From the NCBI GenBank assembly GCA_023383055.1, contig JAHDYP010000050.1:1-39284 (forward strand): a stretch of 39,284 bases of DNA, in the 5' to 3' direction. Of this stretch, positions 32,955 to 39,284 are shown in pieces (the stretch's first letter is position 1; each line of letters opens with the position of its first letter). Below the pieces are notes generated by a model, which was not told the origin of the DNA, made no database searches, and saw only the letters and a program-made list of their open reading frames with translations. The position numbers were made by a program, and so were the translations under genes. The stretch is from Verrucomicrobiota bacterium (GTDB taxonomy: Bacteria > Verrucomicrobiota > Verrucomicrobiia > Limisphaerales > JAHDYP01).

Positions 32955-33446
32955 ATGTCACCGATACCTCAGTCGCCCGAATCCGGCTGTCTCCCAACGA
33001 TCAGACGCTGCTTCTGGAGCGCCGGCATTCAAATCTCCCAACTCTCAGCATCCCGCGGCAACCAGGGTGATCCCGACATCCTCGAACACTTCGTCCCTCC
33101 ACGCGCGGGTCCGCCTTTCTATCTGCTCGAGGAACGAACCGAGGCGTTTTATGTGGTTCAAGGCAGGTTCCGCTTTCGTTGTGGCGCCAACGATATTTTG
33201 ATGGCCGCCGGCCAGTTCCTCCAGTTGCCGCGAGGCCTGCCTCATCTTTACGAAAACGTGGGAGGAGACTGGGGACGACTGCTCAATGTCATCGCCCCGG
33301 GCGGGTTGGAGCCCTTCTACGTCGAACTCGAGGCGGCATCGCGTTCCTGTCCGGTCAGTTTCGATCGGATTCTGCAACTCGGGTCACGGCATGGCGTTTC
33401 GATCCTGACCTCCCAGATGAACTGCCGATCGGATCCTGTGACCTGA
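32955..33446 (+). CDS. Cupin-domain protein lacking the usual HxH motif
   Basis: 163 residues from ATG 32955; the frame is open to 32796, but the earlier residues look non-domain. A single cupin barrel is visible: PPFYLLEERTEAFYVVQGRFRFRCG (motif 1 region), then GQFLQLPRGLPHLYEN (motif 2). Motif 1 normally supplies HxH and E; here the His positions read Y and L, leaving only E residues, while motif 2 His is kept. Metal binding may be lost or altered, as in some non-enzymatic or sensing cupins. It is divergent from the histidine kinase gene and followed by 228 nt with no clear feature. Confidence 0.7.
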   Translation: MSPIPQSPESGCLPTIRRCFWSAGIQISQLSASRGNQGDPDILEHFVPPRAGPPFYLLEERTEAFYVVQGRFRFRCGANDILMAAGQFLQLPRGLPHLYENVGGDWGRLLNVIAPGGLEPFYVELEAASRSCPVSFDRILQLGSRHGVSILTSQMNCRSDPVT

Positions 33447-33674
33447 GCCCAACCCAAAACCCGGGTTGGCAAGAGCCGTAACTCAACCGGCTGAACAAAT
33501 TGGATTTTTACGCACTGCGCATGCAATGCAATAGCATGTCCAGTCGCGCCATCCGCATAAATGGGAAGCCTCTAATGCGTGCTCAAACCGCTGATAGCAA
33601 GCCTTTTGTATTGTCCACACCTCGCATGGCATATCGCGTGTTCATAGTCTGCTGTGGTTAACACAAAAAGACGT

Positions 33675-34085
33675 ATGAATACAAAATTACTCCTGGCCGG
33701 TTTGCTCGTAGCGCTCATGGCTCCTGCCGCTCAAGCGGCGGGGCTGCACTTGAGAGGTGGTCCTCCCTTCAATGAGTTGAACATTCCGCCGGCAATCACG
33801 TTTCTCAAAGTGCATGGACAGCCGGTGGCACATTCCCGGGGTCGGCTCATCTCGAATCCTCAATCCTGGAACGGCCAACAGCAGGGCATCTGGACTCGAT
33901 CGGAATTCGGTTCGCAGAATGGCGACCCGGAAAGCGGGTACTGCAACGGCAACGGGCGGCCGCCCGGGGTGCCCGAACCCGAGGGAATTGCGGGTGCGTT
34001 AGCCGCCGCGGTATTGGGTTTGGGATTTGCCGGTTACAATTTTGGTCAGCGGCGACGCGTCCACGGCGCTGCTCAGGTTCAATAA
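33675..34085 (+). CDS. Short exported protein with PEP-CTERM-like sorting tail
   Basis: 136 residues from ATG 33675, which opens a signal peptide (LLLAGLLVALMAPAAQAA, cleavage near 22). The middle is Gly/Asn/Gln-rich and hydrophilic with one Cys. The C-terminus is VPEPEG (99-104), a hydrophobic span (~105-121), then QRRR (125-128): the layout of PEP-CTERM proteins, sorted by exosortase (EpsH-type) systems to the envelope, often with an exopolysaccharide. No exosortase gene is in the window. A strong intrinsic terminator follows. The AT-richer upstream region suggests an own promoter, but none is clear. Short members like this are poorly known. Confidence 0.7.
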   Translation: MNTKLLLAGLLVALMAPAAQAAGLHLRGGPPFNELNIPPAITFLKVHGQPVAHSRGRLISNPQSWNGQQQGIWTRSEFGSQNGDPESGYCNGNGRPPGVPEPEGIAGALAAAVLGLGFAGYNFGQRRRVHGAAQVQ

Positions 34086-34102
34086 CGCAAGTCAGTCAGT
34101 CG

Positions 34103-34130
34103 AAAAGGCCACCCTCGGGTGGCCTTTTTT
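34103..34130 (+). terminator. Intrinsic terminator after the PEP-CTERM-like gene
   Basis: An AAAAGGCCACCC / GGGTGGCCTTTT perfect 12-bp stem (34103-34114 with 34117-34128) with a 2-nt spacer that would open into a small loop, followed by further Ts. It lies 17 nt after the stop codon. Confidence 0.9.
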
Positions 34131-34281
34131 GTTCCAGGCTTTACACGGGCGGCCCGGTCACGGGCGGCAGAGGAACTCGTCGACACGCACCACGGAACGC
34201 AGGAGCGCCGCGCGCATCCGGATTTCCGGGAGTTGCTTGACCACCCCGAAGTCCGCGTTGAAGCCGCGCGTGCCCTCGCCG

Positions 34282-34824
34282 TTAAAGCATGATGGCGCGC
34301 GCCACTTCCTGCGCCTTGGCGTCGCCAAAAAGACGTCGCACCAGGGCTAACCCGAAGGTCAGGGCGGTGCCGGCGCCACGCGAGGTGATCAGGTTGCCGT
34401 CCTCGACCACTTCTCGTCCTGACAACGCCTGGGGCAACTCCTCGTTCACGCTGAAATGCGCCGTGTAACGCCTGTCGGCCAGTAATCCGGCGTCCCCGAG
34501 TATCGCGGGCGCCGCACAGATTGCCGCCACCAGCTTGCCCGCGTCCGCAAAGGCCCGGGCCAGCCGGGCGGGCCGACCGTCCGCCCGCAGTTCCTTCACC
34601 CCTGGTCCGCCCGGGATCAGCAGGAGGTCAAATTCCTGTTGGACCACATCTGCCAGCGCCGCATCAGCGTGCAGCGTAATGCCGCAGCGCCCGGTCAAAT
34701 GCAGGTCGCCCGGGACTGACGCCATGACCACCTCCGCACCGGCGCGACGCAGAAGGTCAACGGGAGCTGTCACCTCGATCTCCTCAAAGCCCGGCCCCAG
34801 GAGACACAACACCCGCTTGCTCAT
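34282..34824 (-). CDS. DJ-1/PfpI family protein (DJ-1/YajL type)
   Basis: 180 residues aligning end to end with the DJ-1 pattern: GFEEIEVTAPVDLLRRAG (E17 equivalent of DJ-1 E18), LLIPGGPGVKEL, and LVAAICAAPAILG with nucleophilic C103. AHFSVNEELP is the position of the conserved His, and the ending is NLITSRGAGTALTFGLALVRRLFG. Members act as glyoxalases, deglycases or redox chaperones; the exact activity is debated and cannot be read from sequence. The ATG at 34824 fits the family. It is last in a minus-strand run after the pseudopilin and the lipoprotein (35-nt gap). Confidence 0.92.
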   Translation of the reverse strand: MSKRVLCLLGPGFEEIEVTAPVDLLRRAGAEVVMASVPGDLHLTGRCGITLHADAALADVVQQEFDLLLIPGGPGVKELRADGRPARLARAFADAGKLVAAICAAPAILGDAGLLADRRYTAHFSVNEELPQALSGREVVEDGNLITSRGAGTALTFGLALVRRLFGDAKAQEVARAIML

Positions 34825-34859
34825 GATGAAACAACTACCCCAAGAAAGCGGTTTTCCAT

Positions 34860-35315
34860 CTAACGCCCGCCCTGGGTCCTGGCGGCGTTGTACTGCATCA
34901 GCAGCCGCGCGGCCCTCTGGGCATTGGGGTCGCCGCTGGCCATCGCGTCGGCAACCTGCTTCTGCAGCATCCGCATGCGATTGTGGTAATCGAGCCGTTG
35001 CTGGTCGGTAAGCATCGACTGCTGCTGCTGCGCCGCGATCTGAGCCCGAAGAATCGCATCTGCCGCCCCTTCGTAATCCTGGCTCTGCATCCGAGTGTCA
35101 ATCTGGGCGATTTGGGCCTGCACATCATCCGCCGGCGCGGGCTGAGCATAAACCGGTTCGGGTGCGGGCGCCGGTGCGGGCTCGGCAGCCTCAACCGGAG
35201 CGGCGGCGGCTGGCGGAGGGGCTTCTTCCTTCTTGCAGCCCGCAAATGCGAGCGATAGGACGACCAAGGCCGGGCACCATGCCAAGCTGAACTGTCGCGC
35301 CAAATCGTTTTTCAT
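34860..35315 (-). CDS. Putative Ala/Pro-rich lipoprotein
   Basis: 151 residues. The signal peptide ends in the lipobox LAFAGC (C27 region), followed by KKEE and a long Ala/Pro/Glu linker (about 30-65). A Gln-rich helical domain (~66-140: VQAQIAQIDTRMQSQDYEGAADAILRAQ) may be coiled. Good purine-rich Shine-Dalgarno-like sequence (GGAAAGGAAAGG) precedes the ATG. It lies 23 nt after the pseudopilin gene, so the two are probably co-transcribed. It could be a periplasmic partner of a pilin-like secretion apparatus, but this is inference; no family recognised. Confidence 0.75.
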   Translation of the reverse strand: MKNDLARQFSLAWCPALVVLSLAFAGCKKEEAPPPAAAAPVEAAEPAPAPAPEPVYAQPAPADDVQAQIAQIDTRMQSQDYEGAADAILRAQIAAQQQQSMLTDQQRLDYHNRMRMLQKQVADAMASGDPNAQRAARLLMQYNAARTQGGR

Positions 35316-35338
35316 AGACCTTTCCTTTCCGGTCCGCT

Positions 35339-36181
35339 CTACCTGCCACCCGTCGGACTGACCGGATCACACCAAAGTTCATTGGGAACCACGGGTGTCC
35401 TGGTCAATCCCGACAACTCGTGGAACCGGGCGTAGCGCATAAACACCGCCGTGCCGCCAAAGGTTCCCACCGAAGCGCCGCCGCCCACGTCTTTGCTCAC
35501 GTCCACGGCCTGTCCGCCACCGCCGGAATGCCGCTGGGAAACGCCTTCGGCCGGTTGGTTGCCCGCGTCGTTGAAATAAAACGGAAAATACTCGTCAGTC
35601 TCCCACATGAGAATATCGGTAGGCTTGAACGAGGAGAGCTTGTGCGTCCGTCCCCCGTTGTTATCCAGGCGGGCGCTGCCGAAGCTGTTTACCGCGCCGT
35701 TCCAACTGTAACTGGTCAGCTTGATCCCGCGTTGGAGCCAGAGGCTGCGTTTGGGTCCGCGCGATTCGGTCATGTCCTTCGGGCAGAACAGGGCTTTGTT
35801 TTCCTGGATGATTGGGCCGAGTTGGCTCTGCTGGAAGAATGGAAGCTGGTTGGTGTTCTCCATCTGGCCCCGGAGCTCGGGAATCCTCCGTCCATCCGGC
35901 AGGGTCGTGGCATAACACCAGTTGGCCGGACCCGGGTTTTCCCAGACGGTACCCCAACTGGGGTGCGGCATGTAATCGTTGTTGTCACCGGAGTAAATCG
36001 TCATCGCCAGCATGATCTGTTTCACATTGTTCACGTCGATGATCCCCTGCGCCTTATCCTTGGCCTTGGACAACGCGGGCAGGAGCATCCCGGCCAGAAT
36101 GGCAATGATCGCTATGACCACCAGAAGCTCGATCAGGGTAAAAGCCCGGAGTCGCAGGGAGGGATTCGATGGAGTCTGCAT
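35339..36181 (-). CDS. Type II secretion/type IV pseudopilin-like protein (prepilin N-terminus, GspG-like)
   Basis: 280 residues with a prepilin leader [21 protein letters not shown] segment (cleavage before Phe in the FTLIE motif) and the conserved Glu five residues on. The pilin-like helix continues with [17 protein letters not shown]. The globular part ends with a Gly-rich stretch ([11 protein letters not shown]...GGTAVFMRY) in the position of the 'H-X9-DG' C-terminal signature of planctomycete/verrucomicrobial pseudopilins. Such proteins are numerous in this phylum; the substrate or assembled fibre is unknown. First gene of the minus-strand run, divergent from terC with 153 nt between. 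Confidence 0.9.
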   Translation of the reverse strand: MQTPSNPSLRLRAFTLIELLVVIAIIAILAGMLLPALSKAKDKAQGIIDVNNVKQIMLAMTIYSGDNNDYMPHPSWGTVWENPGPANWCYATTLPDGRRIPELRGQMENTNQLPFFQQSQLGPIIQENKALFCPKDMTESRGPKRSLWLQRGIKLTSYSWNGAVNSFGSARLDNNGGRTHKLSSFKPTDILMWETDEYFPFYFNDAGNQPAEGVSQRHSGGGGQAVDVSKDVGGGASVGTFGGTAVFMRYARFHELSGLTRTPVVPNELWCDPVSPTGGR

Positions 36182-36193
36182 ATCGTTACGATA
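36181..36193 (-). promoter_or_regulatory. Perfect 13-nt palindrome at the pseudopilin start
   Basis: TATCGTTACGATA (odd-length perfect palindrome) begins at the first base of the pseudopilin ATG on the minus strand and extends into the leader. It could be an operator or simply chance in this AT-richer spot. The rest of the 153-nt divergent spacer shows no clear promoter on either side. Confidence 0.3.
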
Positions 36194-36334
36194 TTTCTAC
36201 GCCGCATGGCGGACGCTTCGCACTTAGGGTTTCTCAGGCGGAGCCTAGCAGTCCGGACCGCTCCGTCAACTGTGCGTTTACGTGCACATACCCCCGCTCT
36301 TGCGTAACTCGCCACTTGCTGCTGAGGTGTTGCC

Positions 36335-37099
36335 ATGGACTGGCTCTTGAGCCCTCAAATCTGGATCAGCTTGCTGACGTTAACGGCGCTGGAAATTGTG
36401 CTGGGCATCGACAATATCGTCTTCATCTCGATTCTGTCGGGCAAACTGCCGTTGCACCAACAGGCTAAAGCCCGGCAATTGGGCCTGAGCCTGGCCCTGA
36501 TCACCCGAATCCTGCTGCTCTGCAGCCTTGCCTGGATGGTGCGGCTGACCAGCCCCCTCTTCGAGATTCCCACTCTCGGCATCCTGCACGCCGCGCACCC
36601 GGTTTCCGGTCGCGATCTGATCCTAATTGTCGGTGGCCTCTTTCTGCTGTTCAAGGGCACCCACGAAATCCACGCCAAACTCGAGGGAACGGACACCGCT
36701 GCGGCCGGGGCGCTCGCCCCCAGTTTCTCCGCGGTCATCGCCCAGATCCTGGTGATCGACATGGTGTTCTCCCTCGATTCGGTGATTACCGCCGTGGGCA
36801 TGGTTCGTCAGTTGGGCGTGATGATCGCCGCGGTGGTCCTGGCCATCATCTTCATGTTGGTTTTCGCCGGTGCCATTAGCGATTTCATCCATCGCCACCC
36901 CACCATCAAGATGCTGGCCCTGAGCTTTCTGTTGCTGATAGGGTTCACCCTGGTGGCGGAGGGATTCCATCATGAAATACCCCGAGGCTACATCTACTTT
37001 GCCATGGCCTTCTCCGTTGGCGTCGAGTTCCTCAACCTGAAGGCGCGCGCCCGCCCCCCGGAGGCGGGCCCGGTCCAACTGCGCCAGACCTACCGTTAG
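36335..37099 (+). CDS. TerC family integral membrane protein
   Basis: 254 residues with about seven to eight hydrophobic spans. Seen: LEIVLGIDNIVFISIL (the ExxLGIDN motif), LSLALITRILLL, and in the second half VIDMVFSLDSVITAVGM, the mirrored acidic motif of TerC. These acidic residues are thought to bind metal, and TerC proteins are linked to tellurite resistance and Mn2+ export during protein metallation. A good Shine-Dalgarno site (GAGGTG, 36324-36329) precedes the ATG, unusual in this window. No yybP-ykoY-type riboswitch is apparent in the short leader. Confidence 0.92.
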   Translation: MDWLLSPQIWISLLTLTALEIVLGIDNIVFISILSGKLPLHQQAKARQLGLSLALITRILLLCSLAWMVRLTSPLFEIPTLGILHAAHPVSGRDLILIVGGLFLLFKGTHEIHAKLEGTDTAAAGALAPSFSAVIAQILVIDMVFSLDSVITAVGMVRQLGVMIAAVVLAIIFMLVFAGAISDFIHRHPTIKMLALSFLLLIGFTLVAEGFHHEIPRGYIYFAMAFSVGVEFLNLKARARPPEAGPVQLRQTYR

Positions 37100-37309
37100 C
37101 CCGAGAGAAAAGGGAAACATCGAAACCGCCTAAACCCAACGCTTCGACCATTCAGGGGCTTGGTTTTCCCATTTTGAGCTTCAAGGAATCCAGTCCGGGC
37201 CGGTGCCGCGTAACTGCTTGCCATAACCGGGATGAAGCGATTACGCTTCCGCCGCAGCATAAATCAAAGGCGGACGGTGGTCCGGCCATGAGAGCAACCA
37301 ACTTCGCTT

Positions 37310-38341
37310 ATGAAGCATTCTCGTCTCGTGAACTCATTTCTGAACCACTTGGGCCTCGTCGCCTTGCTCGGCGCCCTCTGCGGATGCGCCAGCCTTGAGC
37401 GGGATATGACGAAAACCACTACCGCCGCCAACGAACCGATCGGGTTCCTCGTCCGTACCAATTACCAGGGCTGGGCCGATTCGATCCTGGTCAGCAACGG
37501 CAGGGTCGAAGCCATCATCGTCCCCGCCATCGGACGCGTCATGCAGTTCCGCTTTGCCGGCGAAAACGAAGGCCCGTTCTGGGAAAATGAATCCCTGTTC
37601 GGGCAAAACCCCGACCCCGCCTCGACCAATTGGCTGAACTTCGGCGGCGACAAGACCTGGCCCGCGCCCCAAGGCGAGTGGGCATTCATCACCCCTCGCG
37701 ACTGGCCTCCGCCGGCCGGATTCGACGCCGTGCCGATGCAGGCAAGCATCGACGGCTGGAAGATCAAACTGGTCTCGCCGGTGGATCCGTACTACGGCAT
37801 TCGCACCATTCGTGAAATCAGCTTGGCCCTCGATGAACCCGTCATGAATATCACCACGAGATACGAAAAACTTGAGGGTTTGCCGCTTATGGCCAGCGTC
37901 TGGGTCATCACCCAGCTGAAGGAACCGCTGGTGGCCTGCGGCCGGGTCGCAAATTTCTCGATGTACCGGGAGGGATTCCGGCTCATGTCCGAGCAAAGCC
38001 CCCCCAACCTCGAAGTCCGCGATGGTATCCTGCGCCTCCAGCGCGATCCCAAGACCGCGCACAAGGTTGGCATGGACGTTGGCAGTCTGCTCTGGGTGGG
38101 AGAGAAGGAGATGCTCCGCATCGATTCCTCCCGGTTGCCGCAGCAAGTTTACCCGGATCGTGGCGCGAGCGCCGAAATCTACACCAACCCCGATCCCTTG
38201 CGCTATGTGGAACTCGAGGTGCTGGGCCCCATCCACAAAATGATCCCGGGCACCACCATCCATCGCACCTCGAGCTACACGCTCATGCGCCGGACGGAAC
38301 TGGATCCCGAGCTCGACGTCCGCAAAGCCTTGTTGCGGTAG
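37310..38341 (+). CDS. Lipoprotein with a DUF4380-like (galactose mutarotase-fold) domain
   Basis: 343 residues. The signal ends with lipobox LCGC (C26). The body is an all-beta domain with IIVPAIGRVMQFRFAG near 70, WLNFGGDKTWPAPQ near 110 and YVELEVLGPIHKMIPG near 305, matching the DUF4380/aldose-epimerase-fold pattern. Mutarotase-fold proteins bind sugars; whether this one is catalytic cannot be told. Preceded by 210 bases (37100-37309) with no recognised site. The stop is followed by remnants of other genes. Confidence 0.78.
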   Translation: MKHSRLVNSFLNHLGLVALLGALCGCASLERDMTKTTTAANEPIGFLVRTNYQGWADSILVSNGRVEAIIVPAIGRVMQFRFAGENEGPFWENESLFGQNPDPASTNWLNFGGDKTWPAPQGEWAFITPRDWPPPAGFDAVPMQASIDGWKIKLVSPVDPYYGIRTIREISLALDEPVMNITTRYEKLEGLPLMASVWVITQLKEPLVACGRVANFSMYREGFRLMSEQSPPNLEVRDGILRLQRDPKTAHKVGMDVGSLLWVGEKEMLRIDSSRLPQQVYPDRGASAEIYTNPDPLRYVELEVLGPIHKMIPGTTIHRTSSYTLMRRTELDPELDVRKALLR

Positions 38342-38363
38342 CCCGAGATCTCCGGGAATTCAC

Positions 38364-38528
38364 CGGACGGAGGCCGATTGGCATGCCTTCATCCGCCTGT
38401 ATCGTCCCGACGCGGTGATTGTGACCGGTGCCCTGTGGCAGGATTTGCTCGACGATGATCAGCCTGGTCATGACCGGCTCCAGCAGGTGACCGTCTTTGC
38501 CGAGGGCACCCGCTACCCACCGGCATAA
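38364..38528 (+). pseudogene. Orphan C-terminal gene fragment
   Basis: A frame with coding-like composition ends at TAA 38526-38528 and reads ADWHAFIRLYRPD, AVIVTGALWQDL, then DRLQQVTVFAEGTRYPP. It has no start codon upstream in its frame that makes sense and is not in frame with the DUF4380 gene. Probably the tail of a lost gene. Family not recognised. Confidence 0.4.
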
Positions 38529-38536
38529 CCGGCGTC

Positions 38537-39030
38537 GTGACCCGCTTGTTCGACGGTCGGACATGGCGGTTTGAAGCGGACGTGTTGACTTATCGTGGGC
38601 CAGGCGAAACAGGGAAGGCGGTCGGCGGCGAGCTCAATCGATGGCACGACAACCAGTTCACCGCTCTGACAACGTCCGATGGACTGACTGGCGACCACGT
38701 AACCGCGCTTTTCGAAGATAAGGAAGCGACACTCTGGATCGGCACCACCGAGGGTTTGTCACGCTTCAGGCGCGGAACGTTGGCTTCGCTTACCACCCGG
38801 CACGGTTTGTTCAGCAACGAGATCAATCAGATCCTAGGGACGAACTCGGACACCTTTGGTTCGGCTGCAACCGCGGCATCTTTCGCGTCCCCTTTGCGGA
38901 TCTCAACCGTGTGGCCGATGAACAATCCGGTTCGGTCGCCTGTCTCGTGCTGGGCGAAGCCGACGGTCTGCTCAGTACCGCCTCGAAGGTCGGGATCACG
39001 ATTGGATTGACGCCGGCCGCCGGCGCGTAG
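38537..39030 (+). pseudogene. Two-component-regulator propeller gene remnant with a frameshift
   Basis: The first frame encodes propeller blades typical of Reg_prop sensor proteins: FTALTTSDGLTGDHVTALFE, then EATLWIGTTEGLSRF, then HGLFSNEINQIL. At about 38837-38839 one base is missing, and the next blade continues in another frame: DELGHLWFGCNRGIFRVPF, then LVLGEADGLLS, ending at TAG 39030. The expected rest of such a sensor (remaining blades, Y_Y_Y domain, kinase) is absent. This is a decayed fragment unless the shift is a sequencing error; the truncation stays either way. Confidence 0.75.
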
Positions 39031-39115
39031 CCTGCAACGCGGAACGTCGTTACGCAACGTCGGCCTCCGTTCGGACGTGAGTTTGGCATAAGCGTGCATA
39101 GTCTAAGATTGGCGC

Positions 39116-39149
39116 AAAAAGACAGGCGGGCCGTGTGGCCCGCCTGTCT
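39116..39149 (-). terminator. Intrinsic terminator of the right-end minus-strand gene
   Basis: A perfect 13-bp stem (AGACAGGCGGGCC / GGCCCGCCTGTCT) with a 4-nt loop is followed on the minus strand by TTTT (plus-strand A-run at 39116-39119). It lies 28 nt after the stop codon at 39178-39180. Confidence 0.9.
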
Positions 39150-39177
39150 GATGGCAGTCAAAGCTCGACCGCGCTCT

Positions 39178-39284
39178 TTACTTCTCTTCCTGGCGTGGGT
39201 CCTCGGCGGCGTCGAACGCATGCTGCAGCGCGACGAGGTCTTCGCCCGGTTTGACCGTGTCTCCCGCTTCGTACAACCAATACG
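39178..39284 (-). CDS. C-terminal end of an unidentified gene (partial)
   Basis: The frame is open from the right edge of the window to TAA at 39180-39178. It encodes 34 residues including WLYEAGDTVKPGEDLVALQ and a charged end (AAEDPRQEEK). The GDTVKPGEDLVAL segment resembles turns in lipoyl/biotinyl-type or barrel-sandwich domains, but this is too short to assign. The well-placed terminator supports a real gene. Confidence 0.6.
   Translation of the reverse strand, partial: YWLYEAGDTVKPGEDLVALQHAFDAAEDPRQEEK

Noticed and set aside
34158..34244. 28-codon coding-like frame on the minus strand after the DJ-1 gene (VVKQLPEIRMRAALL)
   Set aside because: Composition looks coding and the open frame extends to about 34277, but there is no proper start or family. 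It may be a relic; too short to call.
36194..36334. yybP-ykoY manganese riboswitch upstream of terC
   Set aside because: TerC genes often have one, but I could not find the conserved internal-loop sequences in this short leader.
1..39284. CRISPR array, tRNA, rRNA, prophage or toxin-antitoxin module
   Set aside because: No regularly spaced direct repeats, clover-leaf candidates, integrase, transposase or toxin-like gene pairs were recognised on either strand by eye.

Overview
The window reads as a piece of a high-GC chromosome from a member of the Verrucomicrobiota (Pedosphaera/Limisphaera-like). That placement is an inference. It rests on the pseudopilin with an N-terminal [28 protein letters not shown] segment, a C-terminal 'YRLEVSENLRDWQ' domain on a secreted protein, two-component-regulator-type propellers, a PEP-CTERM-like tail, a secreted alpha-L-rhamnosidase-type glycosidase, a Tat-exported sugar epimerase, and rarely visible Shine-Dalgarno sites. 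I saw no rRNA, tRNA, CRISPR array, complete insertion sequence or phage module.

Layout. 1-3.6 kb: 3' part of a CbbX/SpoVK-like AAA ATPase, a xylose-isomerase-like enzyme and a rhomboid protease. The spacers here are rich in repeats: AGATCAAGAGCA-type repeats on both sides of the isomerase gene and a 176-bp element bounded by perfect 16-bp inverted repeats. 3.7-11.4 kb (minus): a large Calx-beta/Ig lipoprotein, then the set epimerase -> alpha/beta hydrolase -> propeller/toroid protein, the last interrupted by one in-frame TGA. 11.6-14 kb (plus): a GH78-type glycosidase. 14-14.6 kb: degraded small reading frames. 14.65-18.5 kb (minus): aroB -> conserved unknown -> HExxH metallopeptidase -> ATP-grasp ligase. 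18.5-25 kb: clan-A glycoside hydrolase, YhhN-type membrane protein, dihydrolipoyl dehydrogenase, small lipoprotein, EamA/DMT transporter. 25-28.5 kb (minus): tyrA-aroA-cmk-plsC, tightly packed with a 4-nt overlap. 28.7-32.7 kb (minus): a CbiX-like chelatase and a PAS/GAF histidine kinase followed by its LuxR-type response regulator. 33-34.1 kb (plus): a cupin and a short PEP-CTERM-like exported protein with a strong terminator. 34.3-36.2 kb (minus): pseudopilin, lipoprotein and DJ-1/PfpI protein. 36.3-38.3 kb (plus): TerC and a DUF4380-like lipoprotein. 38.3-39.3 kb: gene remnants, including a frameshifted propeller gene, then a minus-strand terminator and the C-terminus of a gene that runs off the window.

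How the genes work together. Two metabolic threads stand out. One is shikimate and aromatic synthesis (aroB, aroA, tyrA) mixed with nucleotide and lipid genes (cmk, plsC). The other is exported carbohydrate metabolism (rhamnosidase, clan-A hydrolase, epimerase, xylose-isomerase-like enzyme, DUF4380 mutarotase-fold protein). The least explained parts are the aroB-linked ATP-grasp/metallopeptidase cluster, the propeller gene with a single TGA where Trp would fit, and the repeats around the isomerase gene.
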